DNA of 7,772 bases from an uncultured Actinomycetes bacterium. Its GTDB lineage: Bacteria > Actinomycetota > Thermoleophilia > Gaiellales > Gaiellaceae. The notes under the pieces were generated by a model. The model made no database searches and was not told the origin of the DNA. It saw nothing but the letters and a program-made list of their open reading frames with translations. Of this stretch, positions 1 to 5,534 are shown piece after piece (positions within the stretch are counted from its first letter, which is position 1; the number at the start of each line of letters is the position of its first letter). The position numbers and the translations under genes are program-made. The DNA is taken from NCBI GenBank assembly GCA_903930195.1, contig CAIYXH010000135.1:1-7772 (forward strand). Direction: 5' to 3'.

Positions 1-407
1 AGCTCGACCGGTTCGAGGCGGCGTTTCCGCAGGTGACGGCGGTGCGCGCCGACGGCCGCAGCCTCCCGTTCGCCGACGGTGCGTTCGATCTCGGCTTCTC
101 GAACGCCGTCGTCGAGCACGTCGGCGGCGGCCGCGAGGGGCAGCGTCAGTTCATCGCGGAGCTGTGCCGCGTCGCCGACCGCGTCTTCGTCACGACCCCG
201 AACCGCTGGTTCCCGTTCGACCCGCACACCCTGCTGCCTGGAGTCCACTGGCTGCCTGCGGGAGACACGCGTGACCGGCTCCTACGGGCCCGCGGCTTCG
301 ACGATGTGCTCGACCCCCTGGGCCCGCGCGCGCTCGCGGACTTGTTTCCGTACCCGGTGCGTGTACTCAACCGGGGCATGACCCTGATCGCCATCGGCCC
401 CGCGTGA
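1..407 (+). CDS. SAM-dependent methyltransferase, class I (3' part, cut by window edge)
   Basis: Only the C-terminal 134 codons are present. The reading frame is open from base 3 with no start of its own, so the GTG at 33 is probably internal. The visible part has the layout of a Methyltransf_11-type SAM methyltransferase: an acidic-loop segment (ADGRSLPFADGAFD), then the beta-4 strand and following helix (LGFSNAVVEHV), then a segment with VFVTTPNRWFPFDPHT and a downstream HWLP. That Pro-Asn...His pattern is common in methyltransferases encoded near glycan genes. The glycine-rich SAM-binding motif I would lie upstream of the window. The stop (TGA at 405-407) overlaps the GTG start of the O-antigen-ligase-like gene, which implies translational coupling and a role in surface-glycan or lipid-carrier modification. 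The substrate cannot be told from sequence. The family call is solid; the pathway is inference. Confidence 0.85.
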   Translation, partial: LDRFEAAFPQVTAVRADGRSLPFADGAFDLGFSNAVVEHVGGGREGQRQFIAELCRVADRVFVTTPNRWFPFDPHTLLPGVHWLPAGDTRDRLLRARGFDDVLDPLGPRALADLFPYPVRVLNRGMTLIAIGPA

Positions 408-1789
408 GCCAGAACGGCCGCTTCACGGCGTTCCTTGACCGCAAGCCGGTCTGGCTGCTCCACGTCTTCGTCGTCGGCCTCGCGCTGCACAACCTCGTCG
501 CAGCAGAGCTCTACCACGCAGGTCTGCGCGGGAACGCGCTCGAGGCGGTGTCGTCGTGGAAGGAGCTGCTGCTCGCCCTCGGGCTGGTCCTCGTCTGGCG
601 CCAGGCCGGGTATCCGCACCGCTTCCGGCCGACGCGGCTCGACTGGCTCGCGCTCGCCTTCGGCGCCTTCGTCGTCGTCTACGCGGTCATCCCGCAGTCG
701 GCGCTCGGCGGCGGGGCGACCCATCGCGGCATCGCGCTCGCCGCGCGTCACGACCTGCTGCCCGTTGCGGCGTACTTCTTCGGCCGCGCGCTCCCACTGA
801 CGACGGCGGACGTCCGGCGCGTCGGCGCGACGATCATCCTCGTCGCCTGCGGGGTTGCCGCGTTCGGGATCGTCGACATCTACGCGATCCCGCTCACCTA
901 CTGGCGGCACACCGCCATCGGGTGGTTCACGACCCAGCTCGGATTCGACTACAAGGGCACCGGCCTTTCCGGCCTACCGCAGAACTTCATCTACAACACC
1001 GGCAACGAGATCCCGCTGCGGCGGCTGGTCTCGACCTTCCTCTCGCCGCTCGCGACCTCGTACTTCCTCGTTGTCGCCCTGCTCCTCGCGGCGTCGTGGC
1101 GGCTCGCGACGCACGCGCGGCTCCGCGTCTGGGCACCGGTCGTGGCGCTGCTCGTCGTGGCCTTGCTGCTGACGCACTCCCGTTCCTCGATGCTCGCGTT
1201 GGCACTCGCACTCCTCGCCTTCGCGGTCGTGCGGCCGCAGTGGCGCGTCCCGCTCGTTGCCGCGGCGGTCGCGACCGTCGTCCTCAGCGTGGCGTTCGTC
1301 AAGGTCTACGGCCACGTCGCCCCGACGACGAGCTTCACGACCGCCGAGCTGAAGGAGCAGCGCGCGCACGCCCACAGCGCAGCCGGCGGCCAGGCGGTCA
1401 GCGGCTTCCAGGACGCGAGCACCGAGAGCCACCTGCAGAGCCTTCGCGACGGTCTTCGCACCGACTTCCACCATCCGTGGGGCTTCGGTCTCGGCAACGC
1501 GGGCTCCACCGCCGCGCGCACCAAGGTGACGATCGAGGCGGGCGAGTCGAGCTACACCGAGCTCGGCGCCGAGACAGGCATCGTCGGCGGGCTGCTGTTC
1601 GTCGCCTGGTCGCTCGGGCTGCTCGTCGGCACGCTGCGCGGCGCCGCGTGGCTCGGCGCGTCGTTCCTCGCGCTGCTCGCGCTCGGCCTGCAGACCGACA
1701 TCATCGGCGTGCCCTGGCTCGTCTTCGTCGTCTGGACGTTGGCGGGATGGTGTGTGACGACGCGAGACCGCAGCTCCGTGGCACCCTAG
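404..1789 (+). CDS. O-antigen ligase / Wzy-type polymerase-like membrane protein
   Basis: This is a 461-residue polytopic membrane protein with about 11-12 hydrophobic segments (for example near 16-37, 53-66, 80-96, 141-162, 212-230, 243-257, 261-276, 283-301, 392-411 and 433-450). A large extracytoplasmic loop spans about 302-390. Hallmarks of the O-antigen ligase family (Wzy_C/WaaL) are visible: THSRSSMLALALALLAF at 257-273, with the conserved Arg260 at a membrane boundary; HPWGFGLGNAG at 357-367; and ESSYTELGAETGIVGG at 381-396. Proteins of this family transfer or polymerise undecaprenyl-linked oligosaccharides on the outer face of the cytoplasmic membrane. The GTG start at 404 lies inside the upstream methyltransferase stop (GTGA overlap), supporting one operon. 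Ligase and polymerase cannot be told apart by sequence here; in a presumed monoderm, a polymerase or a protein glycosyltransferase is more likely than a true LPS ligase. The length is normal. Confidence 0.85.
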   Translation: MSQNGRFTAFLDRKPVWLLHVFVVGLALHNLVAAELYHAGLRGNALEAVSSWKELLLALGLVLVWRQAGYPHRFRPTRLDWLALAFGAFVVVYAVIPQSALGGGATHRGIALAARHDLLPVAAYFFGRALPLTTADVRRVGATIILVACGVAAFGIVDIYAIPLTYWRHTAIGWFTTQLGFDYKGTGLSGLPQNFIYNTGNEIPLRRLVSTFLSPLATSYFLVVALLLAASWRLATHARLRVWAPVVALLVVALLLTHSRSSMLALALALLAFAVVRPQWRVPLVAAAVATVVLSVAFVKVYGHVAPTTSFTTAELKEQRAHAHSAAGGQAVSGFQDASTESHLQSLRDGLRTDFHHPWGFGLGNAGSTAARTKVTIEAGESSYTELGAETGIVGGLLFVAWSLGLLVGTLRGAAWLGASFLALLALGLQTDIIGVPWLVFVVWTLAGWCVTTRDRSSVAP

Positions 1790-1794
1790 GCGCC

Positions 1795-2274
1795 ATGGCG
1801 ATCCATCCCCAGGTCGACATCGGCCACGTCCACCTGAAGGTCTCCGACCTCGACCGCGCGCTCGCCTTCTACGAGGGTGTCCTCGGCTTCGAGCTGCAGC
1901 AGCGCTTCGGGAGCCAGGCGGCCTTTCTCTCCGCGGGCGGCTACCACCATCACATCGGCCTGAATACCTGGGAGTCGGCGGGCTCCTCGCCGGCACCGCG
2001 TCGCGCGCCGGGGCTCTACCACACGGCCATTCGCTACCCCGACCGCCGCGAGCTTGCCGACGCGCTGCACCGCGTGCTCGAGGCGGGAATCCCGCTCGAG
2101 GGTGCAAGCGACCACGGTGTCAGCGAGGCGATCTACCTGCGCGACCCCGACGACAACGGCGTCGAGCTCTACCGCGACCGCCCGCGCGCGGAGTGGCCGC
2201 GCCAGGCCGACGGCGAGCTGTCGATGACCTCGGGCCCGCTCGACCTGCAGGCGCTGCTCGCCGAGCTCGACTGA
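1795..2274 (+). CDS. VOC-family protein (extradiol dioxygenase / glyoxalase-like)
   Basis: This 159-residue protein has two beta-alpha-beta-beta-beta modules typical of the vicinal oxygen chelate superfamily. Module 1 covers about residues 9-58 (GHVHLKVSDLDRALAFYEGVLGF) and module 2 about 73-127 (LYHTAIRYPDRRELADAL, then DPDDNGVELYRDRP). The likely metal ligands match the 2-His-1-carboxylate pattern of extradiol dioxygenases: His11 or His13 in the first strand, His76 in the first strand of module 2, and Glu124 in the last. The overall look is like CatE-type single-subunit proteins, but a dioxygenase substrate is not evident and some relatives are only binding proteins. ATG 1795 is chosen because the similarity begins just after it; the frame stays open far upstream only as a shadow of the membrane-protein gene. 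No clear Shine-Dalgarno is seen and the gene begins 5 bases after the upstream stop. Its stop overlaps the next start (TGATG). Confidence 0.85.
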   Translation: MAIHPQVDIGHVHLKVSDLDRALAFYEGVLGFELQQRFGSQAAFLSAGGYHHHIGLNTWESAGSSPAPRRAPGLYHTAIRYPDRRELADALHRVLEAGIPLEGASDHGVSEAIYLRDPDDNGVELYRDRPRAEWPRQADGELSMTSGPLDLQALLAELD

Positions 2275-3104
2275 TGCACGCCGCGCGGTTGCACGAGCTC
2301 GGGGGCGGCGTGACCGCTCCGCTCGCATCGGTGCCCGTCACGAGCACGCCTCCGGCGACCGCCACCGCGACGCCCGGCACAGCCGGCTCGGTCACGGTGG
2401 GATCGGGGGCAAACGCACCGACGGTGAGCTGGCCGAGCACCGGACTCGCGACGACGCCTGTGAAGGTCAGTGTGACGCCCGTCGCGGCGACCGCCATCAG
2501 CGTCACGGGCGGCTTCGCCGCCGGGACGACGGCCGTGCAGGTCACGGTCGCGAACAGCGCCGGTGACGCGGTCACCGCGTTCGACGCACCCCTCGATGTC
2601 ACCTTCCCGGGTGCCGCTGCAGATGTCGTCCCGGCCTACAGCCACGACGGCACGACCTGGACGGCGATCCCGCAGATCGTCTCGCCGCCGACCCTGCCGG
2701 ACGGGTGGTACCGCGACTCCAGCGGCCTCCTGCACGTCCTCACCCGCCATGCGACGTTCTTCGCGGTGCTCAACAAGGGCGCGACCGTCAGCCCGGCGCT
2801 CGTGCTGAAGACGGGTGTCCGGCCGACGCTGAACCTGAACTACAGCCGCAAGCTCTCGTTCTACGCGCAGCAGACCTTCCCGGGGACGCTGACGATCACG
2901 CTGAAGAAGAAGGGCGCGAAGAAGGTGCTCGGCTCCTGGCATCCCACCGTGGCCGTGCAGACGAAGGTGATCACGATCGTTGTCCCGAAGGCCGCCCGGA
3001 AGAAGGGGACGTACCTCCTCTCGATCGTCGGCGCCGCCGGGCTCGAGCGCACCACGCAGACGACGACGCTCACGTTCGTGGCCAAGCCGCGCGTCGCGCT
3101 CTGA
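2274..3104 (+). CDS. Beta-rich, extracellular-looking protein of unknown function, apparently lacking a signal peptide
   Basis: The function is unrecognised. With ATG 2274 the product has 276 residues. Residues 13-60 are Thr/Pro/Ala/Ser-rich, like a linker (VPVTSTPPATATATPGTAG). Residues 60-170 look like a beta-sandwich or ZU5-like segment with DVVPAYSHDGTTWTAIPQI (118-136), and end in GLLHVLTRHATFFAVL (151-166). Residues 178-270 form a second beta-rich domain with a basic patch (LKKKGAKKV, 210-218). This composition is typical of exported or cell-wall proteins, yet neither ATG 2274, nor GTG 2310, nor the in-frame start at 2193 (inside the VOC gene) offers a signal peptide or transmembrane helix. 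The start overlaps the VOC stop (TGATG), suggesting re-initiation. It may be a 5'-truncated remnant of a longer secreted protein, or use an atypical export route. Coding character (beta alternation, frame-consistent composition) is good; the start is uncertain. Confidence 0.65.
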   Translation: MHAARLHELGGGVTAPLASVPVTSTPPATATATPGTAGSVTVGSGANAPTVSWPSTGLATTPVKVSVTPVAATAISVTGGFAAGTTAVQVTVANSAGDAVTAFDAPLDVTFPGAAADVVPAYSHDGTTWTAIPQIVSPPTLPDGWYRDSSGLLHVLTRHATFFAVLNKGATVSPALVLKTGVRPTLNLNYSRKLSFYAQQTFPGTLTITLKKKGAKKVLGSWHPTVAVQTKVITIVVPKAARKKGTYLLSIVGAAGLERTTQTTTLTFVAKPRVAL

Positions 3105-3173
3105 TCCGCTGCGGACCGCGCGGGTTCTCTTCACCGGAACTTCAAGAATCGCGGCTAGCCTCATCCGCGGGTC

Positions 3174-4916
3174 GTGAAGCGCGTCGCTCTCCTCGTCTTG
3201 CTCCTCGGAGCGCTCGGTGTGTTCGCGCCCGCGGCACTTGCCGACGGCTGCGGCGAGCCGGCCACCACGCCGCTCTGGGTGGACTTCGCCGGCCACAGCG
3301 CGCCCATCACGGTCAAGCCGGGGATGGTGCTCTCGGTCGACTCCGGCACCGACGTCCCCGCCCAGATCCGTTCCGAGGGCGGGGTCACGATGCTCTTCGA
3401 CCTCAACTTCAAGAACCGTGTCGGCACCACGGCGAAGCCGGCCGACCCGTCGCTGATCGACGCGCGGGCGCAGTCGTTCTACACCTACGCCGTCGGTGTG
3501 ACCGGCTGCCAGGATCCGTACATCGCCGAGAACGAGCTCGCCGGCGCGCAGACGGCGACCCCGTGGACGCCGAACAACGCGCAGTACCGCGCGAACGTCC
3601 TCGAGTTCCTCACCGCCCTGTCGAAGCTCGGCGCGCGGCCGCTGATCTCGGTCCCGAACCCGCCCTACGTCGCGAGCGACGACGCGAAGCTGTGGTGGCA
3701 GGAGGTCTCGCAGGTCGCGATCATCCTGCGCCAGGTCTACTTCACGAAGCCGAACGCGGCGCAGATCCTGAAGCTGGGGCCGGTGGCCGCGAGCCGCACG
3801 CTCCGTCAGGGGATGCGCGGGCTCGTCACCCACCTCACCTCGATCGGCATCCCCGCCGGCAGGGTCGCGCTCGAGACGCAGTTCACCTCGTCGCCGGGCC
3901 TCGGCACGCGCGCGGGTATCGAGCCGAAGTCGGCATGGATGGAGTACGTCAAGCTCGAGGCCCTTGCCGCGAAGGCCGTCGCGAACCAGTTCAAGCTCAA
4001 CAGCATCTGGTCGTGGGGCTGGGCGACCTTCAGCACGACCGGCACCGTCGACCCCGACAAGGCGGCCGCGGCGTGCGTCTACATCTGGACGCACGACCAG
4101 ACGCTCTGCGACGGTCCGGGCGCCGCGGGCGACGGCTTCGATACCTCGCTCACCGAGGGCCAGCTCACCTCGATCCCCGCCGCCGACCGCTGCGTCTTCG
4201 ACAGCGGCGACCCGATCGAGCGGAACACGGTCAACCGCTACACGAAGCTCACCGGGGACTCCGGCTACGCGACGAGCGTCCTCCTCGAGCAGCTCGTGCT
4301 CAAGGACGCGCAGGCGGTCGACCCGAAGGACGTCGTCTCGGCCCAGCGCGCCGTGATCCATACGAGCTTCGACGGCAGCCTCGCCAAGTATCGCGCCGCG
4401 GTGATCGGGGCGCACCTGACGCTGCTCGACGCGCGTGCGGTCATCGCCGCGCGCCTGCAGAAGGACGAGGTCGAGGCGAGCCTCCATCCGGCCGCCCCGA
4501 CGAAGCCGGAGATCGCGGACTTCATCGCCACGTACGCGAACGAGCCCGTGCGGCTCGTGCAGATGACGGAGAAGGCCCCGTGGCTGAACGGCGCGACGCG
4601 CGGCTGGGCGATCTCGACGCTCGCGCCGGACGAGGTCTTCGACCTGCAGGCCGGCGGCTCGATCGACACCCCGGACGGCTCGTTCTCGGTGACGCCGGAG
4701 AGCTCCGTCTTGCCGCTCGGCCTCCTGCCGCACGCCAAGCAGGTCGACGCCGCCCGCACCGCCCTCACCCAGCTCGGCCGCGACGCGAGCTACCGCACCT
4801 GGCTGCTCAACCAGGAGACGGCCCTCCTCGGCAGCGCCTCCTGCCAGAACGACCAGGTCCCGACGGCGATCGAGACCGACCTCTCGCCGTTCGTCTCCTT
4901 CCTGCTGCCGTCGTAG
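3174..4916 (+). CDS. Secreted protein with TIM-barrel-hydrolase-like N-terminal part and helical C-terminal part, unknown function
   Basis: This is a 580-residue protein with a clear Sec signal peptide: Lys-Arg at 2-3, hydrophobic core VALLVLLLGALGVF, and probable cleavage after ALA at residue 23. Residues 30-320 look like an alpha/beta barrel: PYIAENELAG (115-124, with Asn120-Glu121), GARPLISVPNPPY (153-165), GRVALETQF (229-237, Glu234) and SIWSWGWATF (277-286). An Asn-Glu pair plus a later Glu and a Trp-rich strand recall retaining glycosidases of clan GH-A, but this is only a resemblance. The C-terminal part (about 365-480) is helical (LTLLDARAVIAARLQKDEVE, 415-434) and recalls SurA-type chaperone helices. 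Cysteines at 26, 112, 301, 312, 340 and 557 could form disulfides outside the cell. GTG 3174 is supported by the signal peptide. There is no Shine-Dalgarno; a weak -10-like TAGCCT lies at 3156-3161, so a very short leader is possible. Families of this kind occur, to my memory, in Thermoleophilia as hypothetical proteins. Confidence 0.8.
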   Translation: MKRVALLVLLLGALGVFAPAALADGCGEPATTPLWVDFAGHSAPITVKPGMVLSVDSGTDVPAQIRSEGGVTMLFDLNFKNRVGTTAKPADPSLIDARAQSFYTYAVGVTGCQDPYIAENELAGAQTATPWTPNNAQYRANVLEFLTALSKLGARPLISVPNPPYVASDDAKLWWQEVSQVAIILRQVYFTKPNAAQILKLGPVAASRTLRQGMRGLVTHLTSIGIPAGRVALETQFTSSPGLGTRAGIEPKSAWMEYVKLEALAAKAVANQFKLNSIWSWGWATFSTTGTVDPDKAAAACVYIWTHDQTLCDGPGAAGDGFDTSLTEGQLTSIPAADRCVFDSGDPIERNTVNRYTKLTGDSGYATSVLLEQLVLKDAQAVDPKDVVSAQRAVIHTSFDGSLAKYRAAVIGAHLTLLDARAVIAARLQKDEVEASLHPAAPTKPEIADFIATYANEPVRLVQMTEKAPWLNGATRGWAISTLAPDEVFDLQAGGSIDTPDGSFSVTPESSVLPLGLLPHAKQVDAARTALTQLGRDASYRTWLLNQETALLGSASCQNDQVPTAIETDLSPFVSFLLPS

Positions 4917-4933
4917 CGCTCGTTGCGTCGTGA

Positions 4934-4963
4934 ACCGGGACAGGGCTGAAGCCCTGTCCCTAC
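4934..4963 (-). repeat. REP palindrome, copy 1
   Basis: The left arm GGGACAGGGCT (4937-4947) and right arm AGCCCTGTCCC (4950-4960) pair perfectly over 11 bp around a GA loop. ACC precedes and TAC follows, so on the minus strand the element begins GTAG. The 31 bases 4933-4963 recur exactly at 5460-5490 (copy 3). It starts 20 bases after the stop of the secreted 580-residue gene and may also act as its transcript-end hairpin, although no T-tract follows. Confidence 0.85.
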
Positions 4964-4985
4964 AACAAACGCGCCGCCCGCTCTC

Positions 4986-5015
4986 GTAGGGACAGGGCTT
5001 TAGCCCTGTCCCGGT
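4986..5015 (+). repeat. REP palindrome, copy 2 (inverted relative to copy 1)
   Basis: The arms GGGACAGGGCT (4989-4999) and AGCCCTGTCCC (5002-5012) flank a TT loop, with GTA before and GGT after. Its reverse complement matches copy 1 at 29 of 30 positions, the one difference being in the loop. The GTAG foot (4986-4989) faces that of copy 1 across a 22-base spacer (4964-4985), so the pair forms a BIME-like head-to-head unit. It ends 55 bases before the transposase ATG. Confidence 0.85.
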
Positions 5016-5070
5016 GTCAGCGGCGAGAAATACGTCCTGTGGGCGATGCGACGCGCCGTACCGTCGCAAG

Positions 5071-5476
5071 ATGCCGCGTGCTCCCCGCGTCTCCTTCGGG
5101 CCGTATGGCTACTTCCACGTCATGACGCGCGGCGCCCGTCGCTGCGCGATCTGGCCGGCACGCCTTCGTGCTGATGGAGAACCACTTCCACGCAGTCGTG
5201 GATGCCGACGCCGAGGAGCTCTCGGCCGGGATGCGCGAGCTGAAGAGCCTCTACTCGCATCGCTTCAACGACCGCCACGATCGACGGGGGCCGCTCTTCC
5301 AGGGTCGGTTCGACCTCCGGGTGATCGAATCGGAGGAGTACCTCTCCGTCGCCTGCGAGTACGTGTGGAACAACCCGGTCAAGGCCGGGCTCTGCGCGAC
5401 GGCAGCCGACTGGCCGTGGTCCGACTTCATCGAGCAGCCGTGGTTGCAGTCGCGGCGAAAACCGGGACAGGGCTGA
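5071..5476 (+). pseudogene. REP-associated tyrosine transposase (RAYT, Y1_Tnp family), internally deleted and frameshifted
   Basis: Two pieces of one transposase lie in different frames. The first, from ATG 5071, reads MPRAPRVSFGPYGYFHVMTRGARRCAIW and matches the usual RAYT N-terminus (beta strand, Tyr-His-Val, Arg-Gly). The second picks up in another frame at about 5156 with HAFVLMENHFHAVV, containing the HUH motif (His codons 5183-5185 and 5189-5191). It then runs through GPLFQGRF and on to CEYVWNNPVKAGLC, where Tyr 5360-5362 corresponds to the catalytic tyrosine that attacks DNA. In intact relatives about 30-40 residues (an Asp/Arg-rich helix) separate the two parts. Here they are missing and the frame shifts near 5145-5157, which fits a deletion of about 100 bases not divisible by three. 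The stop TGA 5474-5476 lies inside REP copy 3. No Shine-Dalgarno precedes the ATG. RAYTs are domesticated single-strand transposases that act on REP hairpins; this copy should be inactive. An assembly collapse is a less likely explanation. Confidence 0.8.
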
Positions 5477-5490
5477 AGCCCTGTCCCTAC
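5461..5490 (-). repeat. REP palindrome, copy 3
   Basis: This copy is identical to copy 1 over 31 bases (5460-5490 and 4933-4963), with arms 5464-5474 and 5477-5487 and loop GA. The minus-strand GTAG foot is at 5490-5487. The TGA formed by the last base of the left arm plus the loop (5474-5476) is the in-frame stop of the decayed transposase. Confidence 0.85.
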
Positions 5491-5510
5491 GAGGGCGAGG
5501 GCGGTCTTCA

Positions 5511-5534
5511 GGGACAGGGCTTCAGCCCTCTCCC
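5511..5534 (+). repeat. REP palindrome, copy 4 (degenerate), overlapping the 3' end of the HD-GYP gene
   Basis: The left arm GGGACAGGGCT (5511-5521) and right arm AGCCCTCTCCC (5524-5534) flank a TC loop. One mismatch breaks the stem (C at 5530 instead of G). The expected GTAG foot has become TCAG (5508-5511). Its orientation is opposite to copy 3, 23 bases away core to core. The right arm and loop encode the last codons and stop of the minus-strand HD-GYP gene, so it is both a repeat and coding sequence. Copies 3 and 4 sit between convergent genes and could act as a bidirectional transcript-end structure, though no T-tract is present. Confidence 0.75.

Larger units (their letters stand above)
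4934..5534. mobile_element. REP/RAYT cassette: decayed transposase flanked by two REP pairs
   Basis: The segment has four copies of a GC-rich palindrome around a broken Y1-type (IS200/IS605-like) transposase gene. Copies 1 and 2 (4934-5015) lie upstream and copies 3 and 4 (5461-5534) downstream. Each pair is arranged head to head. Copies 1, 2 and 3 carry the tetranucleotide GTAG at the 5' foot of the palindrome. In Escherichia coli, the REP-associated transposase TnpA-REP is known to recognise such a GTAG next to a hairpin. The arrangement therefore matches the known REPtron/BIME organisation. The transposase is damaged, so the unit is probably immobile unless served in trans. Cassette ends are taken at the outermost palindromes; no target-site duplication is expected or seen for this class. 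Confidence 0.75.

Noticed and set aside
556..1794. In-frame upstream extension of the VOC gene, making a 572-residue fusion
   Set aside because: The extension is an Arg-rich shadow of the O-antigen-ligase-like gene. VOC similarity begins right after ATG 1795.
974..2107. Minus-strand 377-codon open frame
   Set aside because: Arg/Gly/Glu-rich shadow of the membrane-protein and VOC genes, with no domain signal.
2263..2300. Inverted repeat GAGCTCG / CGAGCTC around the VOC stop
   Set aside because: A 7-bp stem with a 24-base loop built on the self-complementary hexamer GAGCTC, which is common in this GC-rich coding sequence. It is likely chance.
2705..4933. A 742-codon open frame on the plus strand overlapping the secreted 580-residue gene
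   Set aside because: Its translation is low-complexity Arg/Ala/Pro/Gly-rich and it spans the intergenic gap at 3105-3173; the overlapping frame has a signal peptide and structured domains.
4937..5012. Classical Rho-independent terminators at the REP palindromes
   Set aside because: The stems are strong, but no T-run follows on either strand, so a standard intrinsic terminator is not supported. A role in transcript ends remains only a possibility.
2169..5069. A 966-codon open frame on the minus strand, antisense to four plus-strand genes
   Set aside because: It is extremely rich in Arg, Gly and Asp/Glu with no recognisable domain, and opposes genes with signal peptides and family motifs. It is the usual shadow of high-GC third-position bias. 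It also runs across two REP palindromes.
4934..5534. CRISPR-like array from the repeated palindromes
   Set aside because: There are only four copies, in alternating orientation, with unequal gaps and a transposase between them. This is REP organisation, not CRISPR.
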